Part shown: positions 42,989 to 53,100 of the stretch, piece after piece
Position numbering within the stretch: the stretch's first letter is position 1
Layout: the number at the start of each line of letters is the position of its first letter
Origin: Dictyobacter formicarum
GTDB lineage: Bacteria; Chloroflexota; Ktedonobacteria; Ktedonobacterales; Ktedonobacteraceae
Length of the DNA: 64,000 nt
NCBI RefSeq assembly: GCF_016587435.1
Contig: NZ_BNJJ01000006.1
Span: forward strand, 310,001-374,000
Direction: 5' to 3'
Translations under genes and position numbers: made by a program
The notes under the pieces: model-generated
Databases searched by the model: none
Told to the model about the DNA's origin: nothing
Seen by the model: the letters and a program-made list of their open reading frames with translations, nothing else

Positions 42989-43317
42989 ACCACGTCACTG
43001 TGTCTAGGCTTCTGCTTTGACATTAGTTTTACTTGTTTTTTAACTCTGCTTGTGCTCGATATCGTTATAGTGTTTCTAGCTTTTTCTTTCCATGTACTGA
43101 GTGCATTTTTGTACTCTATGAGCATACTATAGAATAAAGACGAGAAAACGGATAGAAAGGACGGTTTTTTTCAAAACTTTTTTTCGCATCTAGCGTACTT
43201 CTTATTAGTGTACATTATCAACACATACGAAAGACTTATCTACTATTTCTTCGCCTACAGTAAGGACCCTCCTATGAGGTTCGATTCCATCATATACTGG
43301 AAGGAATAATATATAAA
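42989..43317. other. 329-base AT-rich gap
   Basis: Between divergent genes, so it must hold both promoters. I see A/T tracts and no convincing hexamer pair, repeat or RNA structure. GGAAGGAA lies about ten bases before the ATG at 43318. Confidence 0.4.
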
Positions 43318-44964
43318 ATGACAGACATTACCGCCCCCACTACGGCTGTCACGGTTTATGCGGACCGCGCGTTAGTGACGCGCAAAGGCAAGATTACACT
43401 TGAAGCCGGTGAGCACGAGATCCGCGTCAATAATTTGCCTCAATTTTTGCGGGACTCGCTGCGTGCCTCTGGCCATGGTCCCCAGGGGACGCGTATTCTT
43501 AATGTTGATATTACCACCGCCTTCTATCCTCGGCCACCTGAAGAAGATCTGGCCCGCATTCAAACGGAACTTGAGACGCTACAACATCAGAAGAAACTGC
43601 TACAGGCCAGGCAGGATGCGTTGACAGATCGACGCCAATGGCTACGCGCGCTCGGCGAGCAATCCAAAGATTTTGCGCGTGGCCTGGCCCAGGGCCAGAT
43701 GAAGCCACAGGATTGCTCAGACTTCTTTAGTTTTATGTCTTCCCAGGCCGCTCAGGATGCCGAGGCCGCGCTACAGCTACAAACACAGATAGAACAGGTC
43801 CAATTCCAGATCGACGCCAAGCAGCGCGAGTATTATCAACGCCAGGGCGACGAAATCACTGCCGATCGCCAGGCGGCTCTGATCACGGTTGAACTGGCAA
43901 CCGCTGGCGAACTAGAGCTAGAGATCTCTTACCTGGTGCGCAATGCCTCCTGGTATCCACAGTACGATATTCGCGTCCATGTTGATGGACAACAACCCAG
44001 GGGCACAGTCGAGCTCACCTATATTGGCATGGTGCAACAATCTACCGGTGAAAGCTGGGACCAGGTAGAGCTTGCGCTGTCAACGGCGCGCCCCAGTCAG
44101 GCAGCGATCCTACCAGAATTACAACCCTGGTATCTCAAAGAATACAATCCACCACCACCACGTCCCATGGCCGTAGCCGCGGCGGCTCCCATGTCTCCTA
44201 TGTATGGTAAACACCCTACAGGCATGATGCAGTCGCGTATGGCGGCGCCAGGCGGTGGCTTTACACTGGAAGAGGAAGAACTGGAGCCACCGGCGCCACC
44301 ACCTGTCGAGGCAGAGATCGCGACCGCAACGGTCGAACGCAGTGGGACCGCGCTGGTCTTCCGTGTTGGTCGCTCGGTTGATATTCCTTCTGACAATTCG
44401 CCACACAAAACCACTATAGCCCGCGATGATCTGCCCTGCGACTTTGACTACGTCAGCGCGCCAGCACTGGAAACCAGCGCCCATATGCGCGCGACTGTCA
44501 TCAATTCAACCGAGCGCATTCTGCTGGAGGGCCAGGCCAGCATTTTCCTGGATGCCGAGTATGTTGGCACCACTAAACTGGACTTTACAGCGGCGCGCGA
44601 AGAGTTCAAAATCTTCCTGGGCATCGATGATAGCCTGAAGATCAAGCGTGAGCCCATCGAGCGTTCAGTTGATAAAGGAAACCTGCTGCAAGGCGATATC
44701 CGGCGTAGTACGTATGCCTATCGCATTAGCGTCCATAACTATGCAACGGCGTCCCGGAAAGTGGTAATTAAAGACCACATACCGGTGCCGCAACATGAGC
44801 GCATCAAGGTCAGGGTACAAAGCATCACGCCCCAGCCGGTTGAACGCACCAAGCTTGAACTACTTACCTGGGAACAGGTCCTACCGGCTAACGGAGCATA
44901 CAGCATTGAGTATCGCTTTACAGTTGAGCATCCGCAGGGTCTACGCGTCGTCGGCCTGCCATAA
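43318..44964 (+). CDS. DUF4139/DUF4140 protein, mucoidy inhibitor-like
   Basis: 548 residues. The N-terminal DUF4140 region (VTVYADRALVTRKGKITLEA) is followed by a coiled coil (about 65-180) and the DUF4139 domain. DUF4139 starts at ELEISYLVRNASWYPQYDIR and ends with YRFTVEHPQGLRVVGLP. This is the mucoidy-inhibitor MuiA layout found widely in bacteria, with no established biochemistry. A Pro/Met/Ala-rich insertion (about 275-340: NPPPPRPMAVAAAAPMSPMY) interrupts the DUF4139 domain. No signal peptide is seen. It converges on the homoserine dehydrogenase gene, eight bases apart. Confidence 0.85.
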   Translation: MTDITAPTTAVTVYADRALVTRKGKITLEAGEHEIRVNNLPQFLRDSLRASGHGPQGTRILNVDITTAFYPRPPEEDLARIQTELETLQHQKKLLQARQDALTDRRQWLRALGEQSKDFARGLAQGQMKPQDCSDFFSFMSSQAAQDAEAALQLQTQIEQVQFQIDAKQREYYQRQGDEITADRQAALITVELATAGELELEISYLVRNASWYPQYDIRVHVDGQQPRGTVELTYIGMVQQSTGESWDQVELALSTARPSQAAILPELQPWYLKEYNPPPPRPMAVAAAAPMSPMYGKHPTGMMQSRMAAPGGGFTLEEEELEPPAPPPVEAEIATATVERSGTALVFRVGRSVDIPSDNSPHKTTIARDDLPCDFDYVSAPALETSAHMRATVINSTERILLEGQASIFLDAEYVGTTKLDFTAAREEFKIFLGIDDSLKIKREPIERSVDKGNLLQGDIRRSTYAYRISVHNYATASRKVVIKDHIPVPQHERIKVRVQSITPQPVERTKLELLTWEQVLPANGAYSIEYRFTVEHPQGLRVVGLP

Positions 44965-44972
44965 GACGTCGA

Positions 44973-46022
44973 TCAAACACGCTGTTCTGATTGGACGGCT
45001 CGAATAAAGTCAGCCAGTACATCATACGCCGTAACCGCCGGGCCCAGGGGTCCGGCGGGACCATTATCTGGCACATCCAATGTAATCGTCAGACCAGGCA
45101 GCACATCGAGCTCAAAATGAGCCAGCATCGAGCCGCCTGTTACCGCAGCCAGAGGATCGTGTGCTGGCAGGGGAAGCGGTTTGACGAAAGCCTTGATGCC
45201 ATCCTCATTCTTCTCTATCTGTGCCACCAGTTTATAAGGCGTACCGGCGGCTCGCGCAGCCTGTACTTGCGCCGCATCCAGGTGGCGAATCCCTTCAACC
45301 TCAATCTGCTCCAGAGGGATTGGAGCATCCATTAATACCGTCGCAATAGCGCTCACCTTAACAGCCGCATCCCAACCATCGATGTCAGCGGAAGGATCAG
45401 TCTCAGCGATCCCTAATTCCTGTGCGGTCTGCACCGCATGCTCAAAGCTCTTGCCACGCTCTATCTCTGCAATAATGACATTACTGGTGGAATTTAGCAG
45501 GCCACGGAAACGAACGATATTAGCGGCGGGCAGACTGCTGGCAAAGAGCGAAAAAATAGGGGCACCACCCATCACGGTAGCCTCAAACAGGAAACGTCGC
45601 TGCTGGCGCTGCGCCAGTTCCTGCAATTCGTGGTAGCCATGCACCACGGTCCCTTTATTGGCGGTAATTGCATGAGCCCCATGTTCCAGCGCGGCACGAA
45701 TATGCTCAATGGCTGGCTGTCCGCTCTCGACGTTTAACGAGGTCAACTCAAACAATGCATCTGCCTTACCGGCAGCCAACCAATCCCGAACATTGTTGCC
45801 TGCCTCAACGGTTTGTATGTGTTCAAATTGCTCGGCCAGCAAAGCTGAGACATCCAGCCCTTCGGGATTAGCCAACCAGCCCAGGCGCCGCGTCGCCACG
45901 CCGGTAAGGCGCCAATCGATATGATAGCGCTCGCGCAGCTCAACCGTCTTTTCCTGTAACAGGCGCAGCAGCGCACGCCCCACATTGCCAAAGCCAAGCA
46001 AACAAAGATTATATGTCTTCAT
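44973..46022 (-). CDS. hom: Homoserine dehydrogenase (short form, no ACT domain)
   Basis: 349 residues. The NAD(P)-binding motif is LLGFGNVGRALLRLL at residue 8. The catalytic domain follows (AITANKGTVVHGYHELQELA with the conserved Lys, and FRGLLNSTSNVIIAEIERGKS). DPSADIDGWDAAVKVSAIA is the homoserine-binding signature. It makes homoserine for methionine and threonine synthesis. The usual C-terminal ACT regulatory domain is missing, so end-product control may be absent. AATAGGAGCTGTC precedes the ATG. It lies in a neighbourhood with metH and cysS. Confidence 0.93.
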   Translation of the reverse strand: MKTYNLCLLGFGNVGRALLRLLQEKTVELRERYHIDWRLTGVATRRLGWLANPEGLDVSALLAEQFEHIQTVEAGNNVRDWLAAGKADALFELTSLNVESGQPAIEHIRAALEHGAHAITANKGTVVHGYHELQELAQRQQRRFLFEATVMGGAPIFSLFASSLPAANIVRFRGLLNSTSNVIIAEIERGKSFEHAVQTAQELGIAETDPSADIDGWDAAVKVSAIATVLMDAPIPLEQIEVEGIRHLDAAQVQAARAAGTPYKLVAQIEKNEDGIKAFVKPLPLPAHDPLAAVTGGSMLAHFELDVLPGLTITLDVPDNGPAGPLGPAVTAYDVLADFIRAVQSEQRV

Positions 46023-46172
46023 GACAGCTCCTATTGGAAATATTGATAATGTTTGCGTTTATTTTAACATAGCAATCGATGCATGATGCTTTATAAACAC
46101 CAAAAATACGTATCTGCATCTTCTCAAAGAGCACAGGTACGTTTACACCAGAGAAAGCGAGAAAGAAAAAAT

Positions 46173-46610
46173 ATGAATGGACCTCGTCACGTCATGGATG
46201 TTAAACCAGGCTATCGTGGACGCGCCTTTACCTCCGACCTCAGCGGGCAGGAGTTCTGGCTGGTTGTCGATAAAGGCTTCCAACCCTTGGGATTGGTGGT
46301 CGGCAACTGTATCTATTCAATGGGAGCTGTTCGTAACTGGCTGGTCGGCTTCAAAGGCAATTTTCAGGGCGAGCTAAAAGAATATTCGGAGCTGATGTAC
46401 CAGGCACGTGAATTAGCCATCAGCCGCATGCAATTTGAGGCCGACCAATTGGGCGCCGATGGTGTGATCGGTGTCGATATCAACGTTGATTTTATGCACA
46501 ACAACGAATGGATGGAAGTCACAGCCATCGGCACCGCCGTACGCTATGTGGGTTCCGGACCCAATTTGCCTCCCACCAACCAGGGCCGCGTTGTCATCCC
46601 AACCAATTAA
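46173..46610 (+). CDS. YbjQ/DUF74 family protein
   Basis: 145 residues from ATG 46173. The open frame extends to 46083 but the added residues are Lys/Gln-rich and unlike the family. The core runs from GQEFWLVVDKGFQPLGLVVG through SELMYQARELAISRMQFEAD and ADGVIGVDINVDFM. It resembles the YbjQ fold, which forms pentamers and was proposed to bind heavy metals. Function is unproven. It is divergent from hom and followed by a terminator-like hairpin. Confidence 0.75.
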   Translation: MNGPRHVMDVKPGYRGRAFTSDLSGQEFWLVVDKGFQPLGLVVGNCIYSMGAVRNWLVGFKGNFQGELKEYSELMYQARELAISRMQFEADQLGADGVIGVDINVDFMHNNEWMEVTAIGTAVRYVGSGPNLPPTNQGRVVIPTN

Positions 46611-46629
46611 CCTCACACCCGTGCAACTG

Positions 46630-46658
46630 GAGGTGCGGCCTTCAATGGCCGCTTCCTC
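46630..46658 (+). terminator. Hairpin terminator after the YbjQ gene
   Basis: GAGG-T-GCGGCC pairs with GGCCGC-TT-CCTC around TTCAAT, followed by T-rich sequence (CTTATTATTTCTCCTTTTTTT). It also resembles the GGAGGTGC-type hairpins elsewhere in the window. Confidence 0.6.
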
Positions 46659-46812
46659 TTATTATTTCTCCTTTTTTTCGTTATCCTTCCAAATAAGCTC
46701 TTGCATATTATGTAAAGCACAGCTTGCTTGTTTTCTTTGGCTATACGAATAGATGGTGGTCGATGTTGTAGGGATTGAGTGAAAATTGGCTGGTTTCATG
46801 GCGGGGCTGGTC

Positions 46813-46821
46813 TGTTACAAT
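46813..46821 (+). promoter_or_regulatory. Extended -10 promoter for the PLP enzyme
   Basis: TGTTACAAT (hexamer 46816-46821), 25 bases before the ATG at 46847. No good -35. Confidence 0.45.
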
Positions 46822-46846
46822 ATCAAGAAAAAGTGAGGAGTGGGCT

Positions 46847-48031
46847 ATGCCTTTGTTTGATGTTGAGCGGGCACGTCAGGATACGCCAGGAAGCCAGCAT
46901 ATTCTGCATCTGAATAACGCGGGTTCGTCGTTGATGCCGCAGCCTGTTTTGGATGCGACGATTGCTCATTTGCAGTTGGAATCACAGATCGGTGGCTATG
47001 AGGCGGTGGAGCGGCAGCAGGAGGTGCTGGAGCATGCTTATGATGCCGCTGCTACGCTGATTAATTGCACGCGTGATGAGATTGCTTTTGTTGAGAATGC
47101 TACCCGCGCCTGGGATGCTGCGTTCTATTCGTTGCCATTTAAAGCGGGAGATCGTATTTTAACTTCGATGGCGGAATATGCCAGTAACTATATTCCTTAT
47201 CTGCAAGTGGCCCGCAAAACCGGCGCCGTGGTTGAGGCTATTCCAGATGATGCTTATGGCCAGGTTTCGGTTGAGGCGCTGCGCAATATGCTGGATGAAC
47301 GAGTCAAGCTGATCTCGATCACCCACGTGCCGACCAGTGGAGGACTGGTCAATCCCATTGCTGAAATTGGTAAGGTCGCACGCGAGGCGGGCATCCTTTA
47401 CCTGGTTGATGCCTGTCAGTCGGTGGGACAGATGCCGATTGACGTGCAGAAGATCGGCTGCGACATGCTTTCTACCACGGGCCGCAAGTATCTGCGTGGT
47501 CCGCGTGGCACCGGGTTCCTGTATGTGCGGCGCGAGTTAATCGAGCAGATAGAACCAGTCTTCCTCGATCTCCATTCGGCGTCGTGGGTAAGCCGGGACA
47601 GTTATGAAGTCCGCTCCGATGCGCGCCGCTTTGAGACCTGGGAGACCAATTATGCGGGTAAGATCGGTTTGACGCGGGCCATCGATTACGCGCTTGATTG
47701 GGGTATAGACAACATCTGGCGACGCATTAAGGAGCTTGGATATAATTTGCGCACACAACTCAGTCCCATTCCAGGCGTCATTGTACGCGATCGCGGCATT
47801 ACACAGTGTGGGATCGTGACCTTTACGGTTGAGGGAGTTGAACCAGGAGAGATCAAACAGCAGTTGGCTAAACAGCAGATCAATGTATCGGTCGCCGTAC
47901 GTAACTCGACGCTGCTAGACATGGAGACGCGCGGCCTGACAACAATGGTGCGCGCATCTGTTCACTACTATAATACGCAGGAAGAGCTCACGCGCTTCAG
48001 TACGGCGATCGCCCAATTAGCTGATTTCTAA
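46847..48031 (+). CDS. Class V PLP-dependent aminotransferase / cysteine desulfurase-like enzyme
   Basis: 394 residues from ATG 46847 (GAGGAG upstream; the open frame extends to 46775 without support). The fold-type I PLP site is VDACQSVGQMPIDV, followed by the Schiff-base Lys in STTGRKYLRGPRGTGFLY. HLNNAGSSLMP at the N-terminus matches the isopenicillin-N epimerase / cysteine desulfurase family. No Cys-loop typical of NifS/IscS is obvious in the C-terminal part, so epimerase or another lyase activity is possible. The stop codon sits in a 17-base tandem duplication. Confidence 0.85.
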   Translation: MPLFDVERARQDTPGSQHILHLNNAGSSLMPQPVLDATIAHLQLESQIGGYEAVERQQEVLEHAYDAAATLINCTRDEIAFVENATRAWDAAFYSLPFKAGDRILTSMAEYASNYIPYLQVARKTGAVVEAIPDDAYGQVSVEALRNMLDERVKLISITHVPTSGGLVNPIAEIGKVAREAGILYLVDACQSVGQMPIDVQKIGCDMLSTTGRKYLRGPRGTGFLYVRRELIEQIEPVFLDLHSASWVSRDSYEVRSDARRFETWETNYAGKIGLTRAIDYALDWGIDNIWRRIKELGYNLRTQLSPIPGVIVRDRGITQCGIVTFTVEGVEPGEIKQQLAKQQINVSVAVRNSTLLDMETRGLTTMVRASVHYYNTQEELTRFSTAIAQLADF

Positions 48032-48048
48032 AATTAGCTGACTTCTAA
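48015..48048 (+). repeat. 17-base tandem duplication at a stop codon
   Basis: 48015-48031 (AATTAGCTGATTTCTAA) is repeated at 48032-48048 with one mismatch (T to C). The first copy carries the true stop codon of the PLP enzyme. The second encodes the same LADF-stop ending in another copy. Confidence 0.85.
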
Positions 48049-48050
48049 TA

Positions 48051-48080
48051 AGAGGGCTGTCCGTGAATGGGTAGCCCTCT
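48051..48080. terminator. Stem-loop between converging genes
   Basis: AGAGGGCT (48051-48058) pairs with AGCCCTCT (48073-48080) around 14 bases. It lies between the PLP enzyme gene and the GCS2 gene and can serve both. Confidence 0.6.
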
Positions 48081-48088
48081 CATCAGTG

Positions 48089-49258
48089 TCAAATTAAGGC
48101 TTCGTAGGGTTTGAAGCGAATGAATTTATCATAGAGCATGGCATCATCTAGCTGCACACCCTGCATGGTTTGCTCGATCAAAAACTGACAGACCTTATCA
48201 AGATCATTGGTTTGCTGGAAGACCTCTATCTGGCGATCGGCGCCGGTTCCACGTGGATCATCCAATAAGGTGCGAATATAATCCATTTCGCGGCGACTGC
48301 CCAGCTCATCAACCACATCATCAACGAAGGCAAGGAGTTCGCGGATGGAGTCGCGCATGCTGAGGCGGCGACGCGCCCTGAAATCCGCCACCTCGGCGTC
48401 CAGTCCATAGCGCATAGCGCGCCACTTGTTCTCATCAATATAGTCGCGCGCGAGGATGGGGACCCCTTTGCCGCTCTCATCCATTTGTGTAAGTTTGGCA
48501 ACCAGGGCCTGACAGAGCGCGGACAGGGCCAGCGTATCTTCAATAGTTGCTGGCATATCGCTGATGCGGAACTCGATGGTATCAAAAAATGGATGGGGGC
48601 GAATGTCCCACCAGATCTTTTTGCCATTGTCGATGCATTCCATTTCAACCAGGTCGTTGACAAAGCGATCAAAGTGCTCGCGATCGCGAAAGACATCCGG
48701 CATACCGCTGCGCGGGAAACGCTTCCAGACAACGGAGCGATAGGATTTAATGCCAGTCATACGCCCGTTCCAGAAGGGCGAGTTAGACGAGAGCGCCAGA
48801 ATATGGGGCAGCCAGGTGCGCACCTGGTTCATAATCTTAATGGACCGCTCTTTAGAGTCCACGGAGACATGAACGTGCAGGCCAAAAATCAAGATTGAAC
48901 GGGCCACATCCTGATATTCCTCTTCCAGCTCTGCATAGCGTTCGTGAGGGGTCGGTTTCTGCTCATGCCAGGAAGAACTAGGATGTGTGCCAGCGCTCAC
49001 CAGCGCCAGGTGCTCTTTTTGTAGAATACGTGCCAGTAACGCGCGCGAGGTATACAATTCCATGCGGGCCGCGCCGATATCAGGTAAAATAGGCGAGACA
49101 AATTCCAGCACAGATTGTAACATCTCCGGCTTGATTTGCTCTTCAAAGACAGGAGCCCCTTTATCAAGAATACTCTGGGCACGCGAGGCAAGCTTGCTGG
49201 TCCTTACATCGACCAACTGAAACTCCTCCTCAATCCCGAGCATAAAACGTTGTGCCAT
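48089..49258 (-). CDS. Glutamate-cysteine ligase-like carboxylate-amine ligase (GCS2/YbdK)
   Basis: 389 residues. The opening LGIEEEFQLVD, the segment GLHVHVSVDSKERSI and the later EFRISDMPATIEDTLALSAL match the GCS2/YbdK family. Members show weak gamma-glutamylcysteine ligase activity in Enterobacteria, or other carboxylate-amine ligations. In this sulfur amino-acid neighbourhood a thiol-related role is plausible, but not shown. A GGAGGTG ribosome site precedes the ATG at 49258. It is divergent from the PfpI gene. Confidence 0.85.
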   Translation of the reverse strand: MAQRFMLGIEEEFQLVDVRTSKLASRAQSILDKGAPVFEEQIKPEMLQSVLEFVSPILPDIGAARMELYTSRALLARILQKEHLALVSAGTHPSSSWHEQKPTPHERYAELEEEYQDVARSILIFGLHVHVSVDSKERSIKIMNQVRTWLPHILALSSNSPFWNGRMTGIKSYRSVVWKRFPRSGMPDVFRDREHFDRFVNDLVEMECIDNGKKIWWDIRPHPFFDTIEFRISDMPATIEDTLALSALCQALVAKLTQMDESGKGVPILARDYIDENKWRAMRYGLDAEVADFRARRRLSMRDSIRELLAFVDDVVDELGSRREMDYIRTLLDDPRGTGADRQIEVFQQTNDLDKVCQFLIEQTMQGVQLDDAMLYDKFIRFKPYEALI

Positions 49259-49367
49259 ATGCCAACACCTCCATCAAAATCCTGTACCCGATAATAAAAT
49301 CGTTACTCTACTCTACTACTAACGATCTCGATGACAGTTGAGTTCCAGGCTCTCAGAAGCTACTCAA

Positions 49368-49407
49368 TAGAATATATACAAAATCTATAGAATATATACA
49401 AAGTCTA
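49368..49407. repeat. 20-base tandem duplication in a divergent promoter region
   Basis: 49368-49387 and 49388-49407 are contiguous and differ at one base (unit TAGAATATATACAAAATCTA). Each unit has inverted-repeat ends (TAGA / TCTA). They lie between GCS2 (minus) and PfpI (plus). Confidence 0.85.
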
Positions 49408-49460
49408 TCAAAAATATGACCTCTGCACATACATAGACCTCACTATTGCTTCGCAGCTCA

Positions 49461-49469
49461 TGTTATAAT
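49461..49469 (+). promoter_or_regulatory. Extended -10 promoter for the PfpI gene
   Basis: TGTTATAAT (hexamer 49464-49469), 36 bases before the ATG at 49506. Confidence 0.5.
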
Positions 49470-49505
49470 ACACCATGACACCTATACACCGAGGAGAGAT
49501 TTACT

Positions 49506-50030
49506 ATGCGCTTAGAAGGAAAAACTATCGGGTATTTTGTCGCCCAGGAAGTAGAGGACCTGGAGTTCTGGGTGCCGGTGATGCGTCTACGCGAAGAAGG
49601 TGCTCGTGTTATTGTCATTGGTCTGAATAAAGAAACGGTCCATGGTAAACATGGTCTGGAAATGACGCCTGACGTGAGTATTGATGATGCTCCAACCGCC
49701 AGAGAGTTAGATGGACTGGTGATACCAGGTGGCTGGGCTCCGGATAAGTTGCGTAGAAGTCAGAAAATACTTCAGCTGGTCCGTGATATGCATAACGAGC
49801 AGAAAATTATCGCAACGATTTGCCACGGCGGCTGGGTTCCTATCTCTGCAGGAATTATACGAGGATGTAAAGCAACCGGCTCGACTGGCATCAAAGATGA
49901 TATCACGAATGCAGGTGGCATCTGGATAGATCAAGCGGCCTTCCGTGAAGGTCATTTTGTCTGGGGCCGTGTGGTGGAAGACATTCCAGCCTTCTGTCGC
50001 GAACTTGTTGCCGCACTGGCAGAAAAATAA
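49506..50030 (+). CDS. DJ-1/PfpI-family protein
   Basis: 174 residues, standard length. The nucleophile elbow is ATICHGGWVPISAG with the conserved Cys followed by His. The glutamate near the N-terminus (EVEDLEFWVP) is in the expected place. The family includes glyoxalase III-type enzymes, deglycase-like proteins and intracellular protease PfpI. A ribosome site GAGGAGAG and an extended -10 promoter precede it. It stands alone upstream of metH with a 136-base gap. No riboswitch is seen in that gap. Confidence 0.9.
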   Translation: MRLEGKTIGYFVAQEVEDLEFWVPVMRLREEGARVIVIGLNKETVHGKHGLEMTPDVSIDDAPTARELDGLVIPGGWAPDKLRRSQKILQLVRDMHNEQKIIATICHGGWVPISAGIIRGCKATGSTGIKDDITNAGGIWIDQAAFREGHFVWGRVVEDIPAFCRELVAALAEK

Positions 50031-50166
50031 GTGTCATCCCAAATAGCAATCATATCAGGCAGCAAACTATCTCCATATAATTTATTCAAGGGTGACGCCT
50101 GATGCCATCAAAAACATGACTCTATGAATGTATCATACTAGCTTATTCCAGTAGTTCGGAGGAAAT

Positions 50167-53100
50167 ATGAGCCGATTTCTCGATACACTGGCCCAACGTA
50201 TTTTGATCTATGATGGAGCGATGGGCACAAATATTCAACGCTATCAACTTACCGCCGAAGACTATGGTGGCGAAGCCACCGAAGGTTGTAATGAATACCT
50301 TGTGCTGACCAGGCCCAATGTCATCGAGGAAATCCATACGGGCTTTATGGAGGCGGGCTGTGACGTCATTGAAACGGATTCTTTTACCGCCAGTCGCTTG
50401 AAACTGGATGAATATGGATTAGGACACCTGACCCATGAAATCAACCTGGCAGCGGCACAGCTGGCGCGCAAAGTAGCGGATCGCTTTAGCACTCCCGAGC
50501 AACCTCGCTTTGTAGCTGGCTCAGTCGGTCCTACCGGCATGCTTCCCTCCTCTGACGATCCTCTGTTGAGCAATATCACCTATCAGCAACTGGCGTCTAT
50601 CTTCCGGGAACAGGGAAAGAGCCTGCTGGAGGGCGGGGTGGATGTCCTCTTGATTGAAACCAGTCAGGATATCCTGGAGGTGCGGGCGGCGATTACCGGT
50701 TTGCGCCAGGCTATGCAGGATACAGGTCGCCAGGTGCCCATTCAGGCCCAGGTGTCGCTGGATACCAGCGGCCGCATGCTCCTGGGAACGGACATAGCGG
50801 CGGTTATGACGACACTGGTCGCCTTGCGCGTGGATATCGTTGGACTCAACTGCTCGACAGGTCCTGAACATATGCGCGAGCCTGTACGCTTTCTGGCCGA
50901 AAACTGTCCGTTACCCATCTCTACTATCCCCAATGCTGGTATCCCTCTGAACGTCAATGGCCAGGCCGTCTATCCAATGGAGCCCGAGCCAATGGCCCAG
51001 GCGCTCAAAGAATTTGTCACGGAGTTTGGCGTCAATATTATCGGCGGCTGTTGCGGCAGCAGCCATGAGCATCTGCAGGCTATCGTCAAAGCCTGTCGCA
51101 ATGCGCCACGCCAGCCACGACCGATTGCCGACAACAATATCGTGCAGAAAAACTTCCAGCAGATCATTCCTCCCTTCCTCTCCAGTGGTATTCGCGCCGT
51201 CTCGATGCAGCAAGATCCCGCGCCCCTGCTTGTGGGAGAGCGCGTCAACTCAACCGGAAGCCGCAAAGCCAAACAGGCGCTGCTGGCCGACGATTATGAT
51301 ACCTTGCTGGCGATTGGTCGCGAGCAGGTCGAGGGCGGCGCCCACGTGCTGGATGTGCAGGTTGCCCTGACCGAGCGCACCGATGAAGATGTACAAATGG
51401 CCACCCTGGTCAAGAAGCTCTCGATGGGCAGCGAGGCTCCGCTGGTCATCGATAGTACCGAAGCCAGTGTTATCAAAGCCGCGCTGGAGATCGCTCCGGG
51501 GCGCGTCCTGATTAATTCAATTAATATGGAGATGGGACGCCAGCGTATTGAAAGTGTGCTCCCGCTGGCTCTGGAGCATGGCTCAGCGGTGATTGCACTG
51601 ACCATTGATGAGAACGGTATGGGCAAGACCACCGAGCGCAAAGTCGAGATCGCGCATAAGATCTATGATATCTGCGTCAATGAATACGGTCTCTCCCCGA
51701 ACGCGCTGGTCTTTGATACCTTGACGTTCCCAATTACGACCGGCCAGGAAGAGCTACAGACAGCGGCCATTGAGACCCTGGAAGCCATCAAGCGTATCAA
51801 AGCTGAGCTGCCAGGCGTGATGACGATCCTGGGCGTCAGCAATGGTTCCTTTGGCTTAAAAATGCATGCGCGCGCGGTCCTCAATAGCGTCTTCCTCTAT
51901 CATGCGGTGAAGGCCGGCCTGGATATGGCGATCGTTAATCCTTCCCATATCAAACCGTATGCGGAGATCGATGATGAGCAGCGCCAGTTGGCGGACGATC
52001 TGATCTTTAACCGACCCGATGCGCTGCCGCGCTACATTAACTACTTTGAACAGCATGGTCCACAGAAAAGCGACGACAACGACAAGGTTGATCCCACCGA
52101 GGGCATGGAGGTGGCCGAGCGCATCCACTGGCAGATCCTGCATCGCCGCAAAGAGGGCATTGAGCCATTGATCGACCAGGTAGTGGCCGAGCGCGCCAAC
52201 AGCATGGAGGTCAATAACAACGACGCGGCCGTCAACGTGTTGAATACGGTGCTCCTGCCCGCTATGAAGGATGTGGGAGATCGCTTTGGAGCTGGCGAAC
52301 TGATTCTGCCGTTTGTACTGCAATCGGCTGAGGTGATGAAGCGTGCGGTGGCCCACCTGGAAAATTACCTGGAAAAACAGGAAGGCTACACCAAAGGCAA
52401 GGTCGTGCTGGCCACAGTCTATGGCGATGTGCATGATATCGGTAAAAATCTGGTCAACACCATTCTCAGTAATAATGGCTATACCGTTTATGACCTGGGC
52501 AAACAGGTGCCGTTGAATACAATCCTGGAAAAGGCTATTGAGGTCAAGGCCGATGCGATTGGCCTCTCGGCTCTGCTGGTCAGTACCTCGAAGCAGATGC
52601 CGCTGTGCGTCAAAGAACTGCATAAGCGCAATCTGTCCTTCCCGGTCATCATCGGCGGCGCAGCCATCAACCGTTCCTTTGGACGACGTATCCTCTTTGT
52701 GGATGAGCAGAAGGCGGACTCCGTACCCACACCATACGAGCCGGGCGTCTTCTATGCCCGCGATGCCTTTGAGGGGCTGGATATCGTGGATAAGCTGACC
52801 AATCCTCCGGCGGAACGGGAGCAGTTTGTACAGCGTATCCAACGCGAGGCGCTGAACGAACGCCAGAAGAAAAATGCCAGGGGCGCCGAAACGGAGCCGG
52901 TAGAGCAGGAAGTGGTAACCACGCCATCCAGCAGTGTGCGGCCTGCACTCTCAATTCCGACGCCGCCATTCTGGGGACCGCGCATCCTGGAGCGCATTGG
53001 ACTGGAAGATATCGCAGCCTGTATGGACTACAAGACGCTTTATCGACTCCATTGGGGCGGCAAAGCCCATGGTGAGGAATTCACTCGCCTGGTAAAGCAG

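Noticed and set aside
12522..49407. CRISPR array
   Set aside because: The tandem repeats have only two to four units with no spacers and occur at separate loci.
50031..50166. Cobalamin or SAM riboswitch before metH
   Set aside because: The gap is only 136 bases and shows no B12-box-like GCCACTG or SAM-box structure.
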